A DNA stretch of 64,000 bases from an uncultured Thermoanaerobaculum sp. Its GTDB lineage: Bacteria > Acidobacteriota > Thermoanaerobaculia > Thermoanaerobaculales > Thermoanaerobaculaceae. The DNA lies in NCBI GenBank assembly GCA_937934115.1, contig CALHAH010000007.1, forward strand, positions 1 to 64,000, in the 5' to 3' direction. This document shows, piece by piece, positions 51,988 to 60,651 of the stretch (the first letter of the stretch is position 1; each line of letters starts with the position of its first letter). The translations under genes were made by a program, and so were the position numbers. Under the pieces are notes generated by a model. The model made no database searches, had not been told where the DNA came from, and saw nothing but the letters and a program-made list of their open reading frames with translations.

Positions 51988-52212
51988 TCAGGCCGGGCGA
52001 ACCTTGGCGCGCAAAAGGGCTTCCATCTTATCCTTCAGTTGGAGCTTTTCCTTTTTGAGACGTTTTTCTTCTTGCTCTTCCTCGGTGGTGAGGAAAGCCT
52101 TGCGGGAAAGCTCTTGGAGCCGGCGCTCCCTCGCCTGGTGTGCCTCGTAAAGTTCCCGAAACTCCGGGTCTTCTTGAGCCAACTTGGCGCGGAGCTCCTC
52201 CGTATAGCTCAT
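51988..52212 (-). CDS. Small DUF465 (YdcH-like) protein
   Basis: 74 residues, almost entirely helical and highly charged (EELRAKLAQEDPEFRELYEAH, then a KRLKKEKLQLKDKM stretch), as in YdcH/DUF465 proteins. The E-x-L-K-K-E-K-L-x-L-K-D motif is typical. Function unknown. ATG 52212 has GGGAGGTGAG upstream. First gene of the unit leading to psd and pssA. Confidence 0.75.
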   Translation of the reverse strand: MSYTEELRAKLAQEDPEFRELYEAHQARERRLQELSRKAFLTTEEEQEEKRLKKEKLQLKDKMEALLRAKVRPA

Positions 52213-52275
52213 GCTCACCTCCCGCTCGCCCCGTGAGCAAGCATCGTCTTGATGCTAACACGAAGCCGCGGAAAC

Positions 52276-52281
52276 TAAAAT
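52276..52281 (+). promoter_or_regulatory. -10 box directly before the Mut7-C gene
   Basis: TAAAAT at 52276-52281, six bases, then GTG at 52288. No Shine-Dalgarno, so probably leaderless. Confidence 0.5.
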
Positions 52282-52287
52282 GCCCCC

Positions 52288-52767
52288 GTGGAAGCGCAGC
52301 CTCGGTTTGCCTGTGATGCCATGTTGGGAAGCCTGGCGCGGTGGCTGCGCTTTGCCGGCTTTGACACGTTCTTTGACCCCAAACGGGATGACGCGCCACT
52401 GGCCGCCTTGGCCCGCAGTGAGGGTCGCTGGCTTTTAACCCGCGATCGGCGCCTGGCGGCCAAAGCCGGCCCTCGGGTGCTCCTGCTTTCAGGGGCCACG
52501 GTGGCACAGCAAGTGGCTGAGCTTTGCTCGCGACTGGCCCTCACTGTGGAGGAAGCGCGCTTTTTTACCCGCTGCTCCGCGTGCAACGGGGAGGTGGTGG
52601 CTGTGGGTCGGGAAGAGGTGCTCCCCCTTGTCCCCCCCTACGTGGCCGCCCACGCCCCGCACTTTAGCCGTTGCCGTTCCTGCGGCAAGGTGTACTGGCC
52701 CGGTACCCACGAACCCCGCATCCGCCGCACCCTGCACCAGCTCTTTGGCCTTGCGCCTCCCCCTTGA
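52288..52767 (+). CDS. Mut7-C (DUF82) PIN-like RNase domain protein with zinc ribbon
   Basis: 159 residues. The N-terminal FACDAMLGSLARWLRFAGFDT and LLTRDRRL match the Mut7-C PIN-like domain, with acidic metal ligands. The C-terminal half holds a zinc ribbon with CSAC and CRSC and the ending KVYWPGTHEPRIRR. Members are presumed nucleases of RNA metabolism. It is divergent from the DUF465/psd unit. Confidence 0.87.
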   Translation: MEAQPRFACDAMLGSLARWLRFAGFDTFFDPKRDDAPLAALARSEGRWLLTRDRRLAAKAGPRVLLLSGATVAQQVAELCSRLALTVEEARFFTRCSACNGEVVAVGREEVLPLVPPYVAAHAPHFSRCRSCGKVYWPGTHEPRIRRTLHQLFGLAPPP

Positions 52768-52804
52768 CAGGGCTTTTTTAGGGTTCCCACGAAGGGAGGT
52801 ACTC

Positions 52805-52870
52805 ATGAAAGGACTCGTCAAGGCTTTCGCTTTTGTTAAATGCCCTTTGCTGCCGCGGTTTTGGGTGTGA
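52805..52870 (+). CDS. Candidate 21-codon small ORF
   Basis: ATG at 52805 with AAGGGAGGTACTC just upstream, 21 codons to TGA at 52870. The peptide (MKGLVKAFAFVKCPLLPRFWV) is basic and hydrophobic, like a tiny membrane peptide or the start of a truncated gene. About 100 bp of non-coding sequence separates it from the next gene. It could be a leader of that gene; the evidence is only the ribosome-binding site. Confidence 0.35.
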   Translation: MKGLVKAFAFVKCPLLPRFWV

Positions 52871-52972
52871 TATAGATCTTCCCGGGTATGGATGCGTCCT
52901 TCACCGCATGAACGTGGCAAACTGCTGGGTTACCGATAACGCTCCGGATGGTGCCACGTGTAGGGGGCAAAA

Positions 52973-55222
52973 ATGCTAGCGTTGTTCGCTTTGGCCTTGG
53001 GCCTGGCAACCGTTGAGCCGGGGCCCACCTGGCAAGTACACGTGCAACTTCCCAGCCCGGGGGAAAGCGCTGACGTGACGGTGCTGGCCTTGCCGGGGCA
53101 GGAGCCAAAGCTCAACGAGGTTACAGTCGGAGGTACCACCGTTGTGCTGCTCCTGGCCAACGGCAAGGACGAGCAGCCCTGGGCCTTAGCAGGGCCCTCT
53201 TGGGTGAGCGAGCCGGTTTTCGGCAAGCCTCCGCAGGTGCTCAAGGCTTTACCCGCCAGGAGGTGGCAGCTTTCCCTGGCGCCAGCATCTCAATTGATGG
53301 CCCGCCCCTCGTTTTTGCGGCTGTTGCCGCTGGATGAGCAGGGGGTGCCGGCCGGTCCCCTTTGGGCTTACCCGGTGATTTGGCAAGAAAGTCGGGCCCG
53401 GGTGTGGGTTCCCGAAGGCAAGTGGCATGCTTTCCTTTACGTCGCAGGCGCCATGGAAGTGGATTTGGGGCCGTTGCCGGAAAAAGGCGAGCTATCACCT
53501 CGCCAGCTTTCCTTGCAACCCGGGGCGAGCCTGGTGTTTCGCATGGCGCAGGATCGTGGTCTTCCGGCTAAAGTTTGGCCTTTTCCCGAAGAGCAGTGGC
53601 AGGACCTTTACTGTGCAGCCAGCGGCCCCGGGTTGCAGCAGTTAGCTGGGGGTGTTTGGGTGGAGCGGGGAGGGTGGGTGCGTGTGGCCCTTGACAGAGC
53701 CGGGTCACTGCTGGTGGCCGGGACCGTGGAAGGCATGCCGCCGCAAGTGTGGGGGCCGTTTTTGCTAGCGGTGGGCAAAGAAACCGACGGTGGTGTGGTG
53801 CTTCCGGCCAGCGCCAGCCTTGAGGTCGTGGTGCCGGGGAGCAAGCCGTTGGTGACCAATCCCCTGCACGAGCTTTCCGTGCTCCTCTGGCCCACGGTGC
53901 TGGGTGAATTCAGCCAATGCCTGCAGGCGCAACGCCTCAGTGACTTGGAAACCGCGGCCTTTGCCGGGTTGTTCCCGGGCACCTGGTTTGTGGAAGTGGC
54001 GGCTCAGGTGAAGCCCCACGTGAGCGCCGGGGTTCTTACCCGGCGGGAGGTGGTGGAGCTGCGGCCGGGCGAGCATCGCACACTGGTTTTGCCCCTTCGG
54101 TTTTCTTTGGTGAAAGGCCGCATCCACCATCAGGGAGAGCCCGCCCATTGTCTTATCGAATTGCGCGTGGAGGACGGGGAAGGAAAGGAGCACAAAACAG
54201 CGGGCTGGTCAAACCCCAACGGCACGTTCCTTTTGCCCGGTGTGGCCGCCGGTGTGGGAGAAGCGGTAGTCACGTGTCTTAAACCTCAAGCCAACGCCAC
54301 CATCGCCCCCGTGGAGGTGCAACCGAAGGTGCCTCTGGATTTGGAAATTCCGGGAGGAGAAATAACTGGGACTGTGGTGGACGGCAAAGGCCTGCCGCTG
54401 GCCGGCTGGCAGGTGCAAGCCCGTTGGCTCATCACTCCGCCGGTGCCGGACTCGCTGGCCTTTCTGCGTTACACTTTTACCCGCACCACCAACCCGCAGG
54501 GGGCTTTCCGCTTTTCTCACCTTGCCCCGGGGATGTACAGGCTGGTGGCTATCTCTCCGCAGCGGTGGAAAAGCCCACCGGTGTTCGTGGAGCTAGCGAG
54601 CAGCAACACGCAACGGAAAGTGACCTTAAGGGTTGAAGAAAAAAAGAAAGCCTTGCTTTTGCGTGTCCCCGACTCCCGTGGGCGCTTTGAGCTTTTAGCC
54701 GTCCCGCGGCCGGCAAGCCCCTTCTCTATGAACGATCTCAGCACCGGGGGTGAAATCCCGGCGGACGGGCTGGTGCGGTTGCCGTTTTCCTGGGAGACAG
54801 TGGCGGAAGCCTTTTTAGAAGTGGTGCTGCCACCCCCTAGGGGCGTGTGGTGCGGTGCCCTGGATCCTCAATGGTGGCAAGCCCAGGACACGGTGGAGCT
54901 TACGATTCCCGATGTTTGGGGAAGCTTAGAGATTCGCTACCGGGGGGCAGAGGGAAGGTACCCGCCTTTATTCCTCATGGCGCAGGACGGCGCAGTGTGC
55001 AGCGTATTCTCGTTAAGCCACGGGTTTGACCCGCCGGCAGCGGTGTGGGACCCGCAAAACGCTCGTATCCTGATTCCTGCCTTGGCGCCGGGCCTGTACC
55101 AAGTTTTGGTTGTGCCAGGTGGTGGGCTTTCTCCCGAAAGCTTGGGTGGGCGGAGGAGCACCAGTGCGCCATGGGTAGCGGTGACCGCAGGTGCCGTGAC
55201 TACGGTGGAGGTGAGCTTTTAG
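52973..55222 (+). CDS. Large secreted protein with carboxypeptidase-regulatory-like domains
   Basis: 749 residues. A short hydrophobic signal (about 1-15) is followed by many beta-sandwich-like segments. Several match the CarboxypepD_reg pattern, for example GEITGTVVDGKGLPLAGWQV with TTNPQGAFRFSHLAPGMYRLVA, and RIHHQGEPAHCLIEL with NPNGTFLLPGVAAG. No catalytic motif is visible. GTAGGGGG lies upstream of the ATG. It is probably a surface or periplasmic adhesion or scaffold protein. Confidence 0.75.
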   Translation: MLALFALALGLATVEPGPTWQVHVQLPSPGESADVTVLALPGQEPKLNEVTVGGTTVVLLLANGKDEQPWALAGPSWVSEPVFGKPPQVLKALPARRWQLSLAPASQLMARPSFLRLLPLDEQGVPAGPLWAYPVIWQESRARVWVPEGKWHAFLYVAGAMEVDLGPLPEKGELSPRQLSLQPGASLVFRMAQDRGLPAKVWPFPEEQWQDLYCAASGPGLQQLAGGVWVERGGWVRVALDRAGSLLVAGTVEGMPPQVWGPFLLAVGKETDGGVVLPASASLEVVVPGSKPLVTNPLHELSVLLWPTVLGEFSQCLQAQRLSDLETAAFAGLFPGTWFVEVAAQVKPHVSAGVLTRREVVELRPGEHRTLVLPLRFSLVKGRIHHQGEPAHCLIELRVEDGEGKEHKTAGWSNPNGTFLLPGVAAGVGEAVVTCLKPQANATIAPVEVQPKVPLDLEIPGGEITGTVVDGKGLPLAGWQVQARWLITPPVPDSLAFLRYTFTRTTNPQGAFRFSHLAPGMYRLVAISPQRWKSPPVFVELASSNTQRKVTLRVEEKKKALLLRVPDSRGRFELLAVPRPASPFSMNDLSTGGEIPADGLVRLPFSWETVAEAFLEVVLPPPRGVWCGALDPQWWQAQDTVELTIPDVWGSLEIRYRGAEGRYPPLFLMAQDGAVCSVFSLSHGFDPPAAVWDPQNARILIPALAPGLYQVLVVPGGGLSPESLGGRRSTSAPWVAVTAGAVTTVEVSF

Positions 55223-55260
55223 CCGCAGGCTCTTGCCCTAAGGTTTGCTGCCGTTCTCCA

Positions 55261-55365
55261 GCACCACCGCCACGCACGCTCCACCAGCGGCCACGGCGGT
55301 GACCAGGGCGGTGCGCGGGCTTTGGCCCACTTCTGCCACCGAGGGGAAGCCATGGGCTTGCAGGT
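55261..55365 (-). pseudogene. Duplicated 3' fragment of the chain-length-factor-like gene
   Basis: About 105 bp nearly identical (two visible mismatches) to 58300-58404, the 3' end of the KS-beta-like gene. On the minus strand it encodes the same C-terminal segment (AHGFPSVAEVGQSPRTALV then TAVAAGGACVA) but continues into a different end. Upstream coding sequence is missing, so this is a remnant. The two copies lie in direct orientation and flank 2.9 kb holding a pseudogene and a secreted-protein gene. Confidence 0.85.
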
Positions 55366-56159
55366 GCGGCGCGGTTCTCACCACAGCGCAGGTTATTCCC
55401 TGTTCCCTAGAGGCAAAGCTGGAGTTTGAGGGTGGCCAAGATGTGGTAACCACCGGCGGCCATCTCCATGATCGTCGCAGCACTGCGAATTTCCTAGCTT
55501 CCATGGGTGGACGTTGGTTTGCTTTTATGGGTGAGGGTGCGGCGCCCCAATTGGAAGCAACGGGCAACATAGGGTATTCCACGGGCCAAGGGAAGGTATT
55601 CATTCCCGAAGCCTCCGGGGCCTTTTGGATTCGGGCTTACCTCACGGCGCTGGACGAAAGGTACGTTTGTGTGGGTGGGGGTGGTTTCGTGGCTATTCCG
55701 TCACAACCTCGAACGTGCTGGGGAGGTTTTCAGGTTAAGGTAAAAGTTGACAAGCTCGAGCCCCTGCCACCACAAAGCCCGTACTACATATTGCTTGCAA
55801 ACCTTCCGCCCGCCATGTGCCTGAGGTATGGAACGGCACCCTTCCTATGCTCGTGAGCATGGTGGAGTTTGCCATAGAATACCAACGGCGTTACGCGGAG
55901 CGGTACGGGGGAAAAACCGTGAGGGTTGCAATCAACGACCTTTCCTTGCCGTTGGGGGGGCTTTACGACATCTTCGCGGATTGGGACTGCCCAATTTCCG
56001 GCACCGGTTGGGAACTTCGGCGGACGTAAACACGCGCCACGCCGATGGCAGCAGTGTGGATCAGAAACTCATCGATAAAGCTGCTGAGGCCACGAAGAAG
56101 CTACGCCGTAATAACAGGGAAAGACCAAAGATTCACTTTGATTACATCGGAGGTAACCT
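55366..56159 (+). pseudogene. Frame-disrupted remnant of a secreted protein
   Basis: Protein-like sequence passes through all three plus frames. From about 55420 to 55800 it contains VVTTGGHLHDRR, GGRWFAFMG and ASGAFWIRAYLT. From about 55810 to 55990 it contains VPEVWNGTLP and RVAINDLSLPLGGLYDIFADW. From about 55990 to 56159 it contains HRLGTSADVNTR and KIHFDYIGGN. Adding one C in the CCC run near 55989 would join the last two parts. No signal peptide remains and the 5' end abuts the duplicated gene fragment. The His/Asp motif HRLGTSADVN recalls LAS-type metallopeptidases, a weak suggestion only. Confidence 0.7.
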
Positions 56160-58220
56160 ATGAAATTCGCCATGCGTTCTTTGGGTGTTGCGTTGGTGGC
56201 TGTATCTAGCGCTAAAAGTTGGTGCCAAACGGCGCCGCCGCTGCCGGTTTTCGAAGGCTTTACTGTGGAATCCTCCTGCCAGCCCCATGATGATGGCTTT
56301 CATTTCCGCTACACCTATTTTGTTACCAATCCCCCGACCAACACCGACGAGATTTGGCACCTGCATCTCCCTGCAGGGGTGGCTTGCCCGGTCATTGACT
56401 TTGTGCCAGCGCCGGGCTGGTTTGGTTTTGTTGAGGACCTTACCAATGCGGCTTTTACACTTCCGCAGCACCCGCAGGTGGCCTTGTGGCATCCGAGGGC
56501 TGGTCATGGTGTGCCGGGTTCTCGGTCAGGCCCATTTACGTTTGCTTCCTGCGCTCCGCCTACGATTGGTGAATTATGGATAGGCATTTGGCTTACACCG
56601 TATTTTGAAGCGTACATGGACGCGTTTGGGCTTGAGGGGTTGGAGGCAGAGTTTGAGGATAGTGTGCGTCGAGCTTACATCCGCAAGGTACCCACCCTGG
56701 CGCCAAGCTCGGAGGACCTTGGGAGCTTTGCCCATTGGGATGAGCTTTATGCGAACGTAAGCAAAGCCAAGGAGCTTGGGTGGATAACGGCAGCTTTGGC
56801 TGAGGCGGTGCAAGTGCGGCTCCGGGAAGGCCGGCAAGCCGCAGTGATGCAGGATCTGGCCACCGCCTCGGGCAAGCTTTCCGAGGTTGTGAGCTTGGTG
56901 CAGCAAGCGGATGAAAGCCAACGCAAGGTGGAGGCGCGAGATCTCGTGGTGCTCAATGCCCAGTACTTGAAGGAGCACCTGCCATGGCCCTGTGAACCTG
57001 CCTTGGTGTTGGCGCCGGTATCGGCCCACCATGGGATTGGCGAGCGCCACACCGCGACAGCGCGGCTTTACAACCGCGCTACGGGTTTGCCCATGGTAGG
57101 GGAGCAGGTCATCATCGCGGTGGAGGATGGACCCCATGCGGGCACCCGAGCCCAGGGGGTCACCGACGGCGAAGGGAAGTTTAGTTTGCAGTATACGGGG
57201 GTGAAGGTAGGGGAGGATAGGCTGCGGGCCTACACGCCTGGGGAGGGGGAAAGCTTAAGCAAGCTGGTGGTTGTTGTTGGCAAGGAAAACGATTCGCTAC
57301 CCCCCAAGGTGCAACGCCCTCGGAGCAAGCGACCGCGGGCTTCGCTGTCCGGCCCTGCCAGTGAGTGCCGGGTTTCCCGCGGGGAGCTTGGGGGTGCCTT
57401 CAGTGAGGTGGCGACCGTGGAATGGAGCGCGGGGCCGGATCTGGTGGTAGCGAGCTTTACGCCGCGCATGTTGATGTCGGCGCCTGGAGCCGAGTTTTAC
57501 CTCAACGAAACCACCAGCAATATGGGCGCTGCGGCTGCCCCCCCATCCGTAACCCGCTATTACATCTCGCAAGAGTACCCGGTGAATCCTGCCACAGCGG
57601 TGGTTCTTGGCGAACGCCAGATCCCGCCTCTGGCGCCGGGAGAGGAAAGTCAGCGGCCCCAGGTGGTATTGCGGGTACCGTCCACCCTGCCTGCGGGAAC
57701 GTACTTCCTGGACGCGTGCGCCGATGCTCCCAACAGCATCGTGGAAACCAACGAGGCGAACAACTGCGCTTCCAGTTCGCTGCAGGTGGTGGCGGGATTT
57801 TTACCCCCCAATGCCCCACCGATCTGCGCCCAGGCGACGGCAATTCCCGGGTTGCTTTGGCCGCCCAACCACAGGTTCGTGGAGGTGGGCATTGCGGGTG
57901 TGAGCGATGCGGATGGGGATGCGGTGACGCTTACCGTGACCGGTGTGACCCAGGATGAGCCCACGGAAGGGTTGGGGGATGGGGATGGGTGCCCGGACGC
58001 GGAGGTGGGAGAAGGTGGCAAGGTGCGGCTGCGGGCGGAGCGTTCAGGGACAGGCAACGGGCGGGTGTACGTGGTTTCCTTTACCGGGAGTGACGGCAAG
58101 GGGGGCCGCTGCACCGGTTCTGTGCGGGTGGGTGTGCCGCACGACCAAAACCAGCCGCCGGTGGATGATGGGCAAAGCCACGACGCCACGGCATGCTCGG
58201 GGCGAAATCCGCGACGGTAG
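56160..58220 (+). CDS. Secreted protein with Ig-like and CARDB-type domains
   Basis: 686 residues. Signal peptide (about 1-22). Residues about 30-160 form an unrecognised beta-rich domain with paired cysteines; a helical stretch follows (about 165-275). A carboxypeptidase-regulatory-like Ig fold lies near 290-375 (HTATARLYNRATGLPMVGEQV, TDGEGKFSLQYTG). A CARDB domain (about 415-540) has PDLVVASFTP and NSIVETNEANNCASSSLQV. The last part (about 555-660) is Ig/cadherin-like with Asp-rich motifs (DADGDAVTLTVTG). GGAGGTAACCT precedes the ATG, and a strong terminator follows. Confidence 0.8.
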   Translation: MKFAMRSLGVALVAVSSAKSWCQTAPPLPVFEGFTVESSCQPHDDGFHFRYTYFVTNPPTNTDEIWHLHLPAGVACPVIDFVPAPGWFGFVEDLTNAAFTLPQHPQVALWHPRAGHGVPGSRSGPFTFASCAPPTIGELWIGIWLTPYFEAYMDAFGLEGLEAEFEDSVRRAYIRKVPTLAPSSEDLGSFAHWDELYANVSKAKELGWITAALAEAVQVRLREGRQAAVMQDLATASGKLSEVVSLVQQADESQRKVEARDLVVLNAQYLKEHLPWPCEPALVLAPVSAHHGIGERHTATARLYNRATGLPMVGEQVIIAVEDGPHAGTRAQGVTDGEGKFSLQYTGVKVGEDRLRAYTPGEGESLSKLVVVVGKENDSLPPKVQRPRSKRPRASLSGPASECRVSRGELGGAFSEVATVEWSAGPDLVVASFTPRMLMSAPGAEFYLNETTSNMGAAAAPPSVTRYYISQEYPVNPATAVVLGERQIPPLAPGEESQRPQVVLRVPSTLPAGTYFLDACADAPNSIVETNEANNCASSSLQVVAGFLPPNAPPICAQATAIPGLLWPPNHRFVEVGIAGVSDADGDAVTLTVTGVTQDEPTEGLGDGDGCPDAEVGEGGKVRLRAERSGTGNGRVYVVSFTGSDGKGGRCTGSVRVGVPHDQNQPPVDDGQSHDATACSGRNPRR

Positions 58221-58255
58221 GAGCAGAAAAAGCCCACAGCGGTGAGGCAAAGATG

Positions 58256-58287
58256 CGGCGGGCCATGGGTGCCCGCCGGTTTTTTTT
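58256..58287 (+). terminator. Intrinsic terminator after the CARDB protein gene
   Basis: Stem CGGCGGGC/GCCCGCCG with a 7-base loop (58256-58278), then GT and eight T in a row (58280-58287). The T-run overlaps the stop codon of the convergent KS-beta-like gene at 58286-58288. Confidence 0.88.
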
Positions 58288-59425
58288 ACGATGCGGCAAG
58301 CACCGCCGCCACGCACGCTCCACCAGCGGCCACGGCGGTGACCAGGGCGGTGCGCGGGCTTTGGCCCACTTCTGCCACCGAGGGGAAGCCATGGGCCTGC
58401 AAATGCTGCGGCACGGGCCATTGGGGTTTTACCTCGCCACCCAGCACCAAGGCAGCCACCGCGGCGCGCAAAGCGGAAGAAAAAGCCCCTTCCCCTAGCT
58501 TTTCCACAACGCTTCCCACCACCGCCGGGCGGTGGGAGCCCAAAAGCTTTCGCAGCGCAGCTTCTTCCAGTTGGGAAAGGGCAGGCGATCCGTTGGCCAA
58601 GCTCACCACCAGGTCCACGTGCGCCGGGGCAAGGCCTGCCTGGGCAAGGGCTTTGTGACAGGCGGCCACCAGTGCTTCCGGGCTTTCGGGGTAGCGGTGG
58701 GGCATCGTGGGCAGGGCGGCAGCACCAGTGCCGGCAATCACCACCGGGCTGGGGTTTGGGGTGAGCAACAAAACAGCAGCCCCCTCCCCCAAAGGAAAGC
58801 CGGGGCGATGGGGCTTTCGTAAGGCGCGCAAGCGGTCAAAGCATTCGGCGTTGAGCCACTGCGCTTCATCTACGCCGCAGGCCAGCATGGCTTGGGCTCG
58901 CCCGCTTCGTAGGAAACGCGCGGCCTCCACGATGGCTCGCAAGCCCGAGGCTTGCTTTTCAAAAAACGTGAGGTTGGGACCTCCTAGCTTTTCCAAGATG
59001 CCCAGTTGGCTGGCCGCAGCGTTGGCCACTGAGTTGGGGAAGTGCATGGGTGGGGCTTCTTCGGGGCCAGCGGTAAAAACTGCTTTGAGGATTTCCACCA
59101 GCGCATCGGTGCCGGCGTTCCAGGTGCCGGCGCACACCCCCACTTCGTCCCGGGGCCACGGGAGTTCTGGCCCCCACGGCGCTAAGGCTTCTTTGGCGGC
59201 TACAGCCAAAAGCCGGGAAGGGCGGTCCAAGCGGCGAGCAACCAGCGGGGGAAGGATGCCTTTGGTGTCAAAGCCGGTGCAGGTGACCACCGGCAGGGGA
59301 GGGCCATCGGGGCGGGAAAGCCCCAAGGGTGCCTGGAAGTGGGGTTGCTGCAAAGCTTGCTTGAGAGAAGCCACACCCATGCCGGCGGCACTCACCACCC
59401 CGAGAGCACCAATCCCCACCATCAC
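58286..59425 (-). CDS. Ketosynthase-like protein lacking the catalytic triad (chain-length-factor-like)
   Basis: 379 residues in the thiolase/ketosynthase fold. The active-site nucleophile region reads FFEKQASGLRAI, with Gln158 where ketosynthases have Cys. The first His motif (HGTGT) is replaced by LANGSPAL and the second His region by VEKLGEGAFSSAL. All three catalytic residues are therefore lost. Gln at this place is the hallmark of KS-beta/chain-length factors of type II polyketide systems. It overlaps the active ketosynthase gene by 4 nt (GTG 59425 or ATG 59422), as such pairs usually do. The two probably form a heterodimer. Confidence 0.82.
   Translation of the reverse strand: MMVGIGALGVVSAAGMGVASLKQALQQPHFQAPLGLSRPDGPPLPVVTCTGFDTKGILPPLVARRLDRPSRLLAVAAKEALAPWGPELPWPRDEVGVCAGTWNAGTDALVEILKAVFTAGPEEAPPMHFPNSVANAAASQLGILEKLGGPNLTFFEKQASGLRAIVEAARFLRSGRAQAMLACGVDEAQWLNAECFDRLRALRKPHRPGFPLGEGAAVLLLTPNPSPVVIAGTGAAALPTMPHRYPESPEALVAACHKALAQAGLAPAHVDLVVSLANGSPALSQLEEAALRKLLGSHRPAVVGSVVEKLGEGAFSSALRAAVAALVLGGEVKPQWPVPQHLQAHGFPSVAEVGQSPRTALVTAVAAGGACVAAVLAAS
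58300..58404 (-). repeat. Parent copy of the 105-bp direct repeat
   Basis: The 3' coding end of the chain-length-factor-like gene, nearly identical to 55261-55365 in the same orientation. Confidence 0.85.
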
Positions 59426-60630
59426 GCCCTCCCTAAGGCCAAGACCGCCGAGTTGCCGCCAAAGGCAAAGGAGGAGGAAAGGGCAACCTCCACTGGCTGT
59501 TTTCGCGCACGGTTGGGAATGGGGTCTATGGGGCAGGCGGGATCGGGTTCTTGGAAGTTGGCGGTGGGTGGCAGCAAGCCGTGGTACAGGGCCAAGACCG
59601 TAATGGCTGCTTCAATGCCGCCGGCAGCGCACAAGCAGTGGCCAATGGCCCCTTTCACTGAGGAGACCGGTATTCGCGCCAGGCGTTCGCCAAACACCTG
59701 CAGGTACGCGGCGCATTCCGCGGGGTCGTTTTGTTCAGTGGCGGTGCCGTGGGCGTTGATGTAGTCCACGTCTTCCGCAGCTACCTGCGCGGCTTCTAAA
59801 GCTTGCCGCACCGTACGGGCCCAGGCGGAACCGGTGGGCTCGGGTTGCGTCATGTGGAACGCATCGTTGGTGACGCCGTAACCCAAAACCCGTGCCAAAG
59901 GCGTTGCCCCGCGCCGCCGGGCGTGGTTTTCCTCTTCCAACACCAAAACCGCTGCCCCTTCGCCAAGGGAGAGCCCTTGCCGGCGGCGATCAAAGGGCTT
60001 GGCCGGTTCGGTGTCCATCGCCCGCAGGGAGTTAAAGCCGGCAAAGGTGAGCCGACAGAGGGCATCGGCACCGCCCGCAAGGACCACCTCGGCGTCGCCA
60101 CGGGCGATGCGCTCTGCCCCCACACCCACCGCCAGGGCCGAGGAGGAACAGGCGGTGGTGATGGTCGTCCGCTCGCCCGTCAATCTCCAGGCGAGAGCAA
60201 CCCGATCGGCCACCACGTCTTGGGGGACCTCCAGGAACTGGGTAAGGCCCCGGGCTTGGGGACCGCGGGTCAAACGGTGAGCAAAAAAGCCCTCAGCTTC
60301 CCAAAGGCCGGCGGCGCCGCCACCAAAAATTACCGGCCACGGTGCCCCGAAAACCGAATCAAAGCCGGCCTGCTTTAAAGCTTCCTCGGCTGCCGCTAGG
60401 GCCATGAGGCTTGCGCGACACGCGTGGCGCCGGGCTTTTTCGCCAATGGTCGCAAGCTGCAAGGCCGAGGTATCCACCTGCGCTGCTAGCTGGCTGCGAT
60501 AACCGGTGGGGTCGAATAAGGTCAGAGGGCGGATACCGGTTTTTCCGGAATTGAGGGCTCCCCACGTGGCCTCGCGGCTGAGGCCCAGCGCGGTGACCAT
60601 CCCCACTCCCGTGACCACCACCGAAAACAT
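59422..60630 (-). CDS. Beta-ketoacyl-ACP synthase (KS-alpha, FabF-like)
   Basis: 402 residues. The catalytic triad is complete: Cys161 in TITTACSSSALA, His in NAHGTATEQNDPAE and His in KGAIGHCLCAAGG. It condenses malonyl-ACP with an acyl chain. The NAHGTATEQND form and its coupling to a Cys-less partner point to a dedicated type II pathway rather than housekeeping FabF. TATACT at 60639-60644 lies 8 nt before the ATG, suggesting an almost leaderless transcript. Confidence 0.9.
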   Translation of the reverse strand: MFSVVVTGVGMVTALGLSREATWGALNSGKTGIRPLTLFDPTGYRSQLAAQVDTSALQLATIGEKARRHACRASLMALAAAEEALKQAGFDSVFGAPWPVIFGGGAAGLWEAEGFFAHRLTRGPQARGLTQFLEVPQDVVADRVALAWRLTGERTTITTACSSSALAVGVGAERIARGDAEVVLAGGADALCRLTFAGFNSLRAMDTEPAKPFDRRRQGLSLGEGAAVLVLEEENHARRRGATPLARVLGYGVTNDAFHMTQPEPTGSAWARTVRQALEAAQVAAEDVDYINAHGTATEQNDPAECAAYLQVFGERLARIPVSSVKGAIGHCLCAAGGIEAAITVLALYHGLLPPTANFQEPDPACPIDPIPNRARKQPVEVALSSSFAFGGNSAVLALGRA

Positions 60631-60638
60631 AAGGTGAC

Positions 60639-60644
60639 AGTATA
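60639..60644 (-). promoter_or_regulatory. -10 box before the KS-alpha/KS-beta pair
   Basis: TATACT on the minus strand at 60639-60644, 8 nt before the ATG at 60630. No convincing -35 box and no Shine-Dalgarno. Confidence 0.45.
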
Positions 60645-60651
60645 GCTTGCC

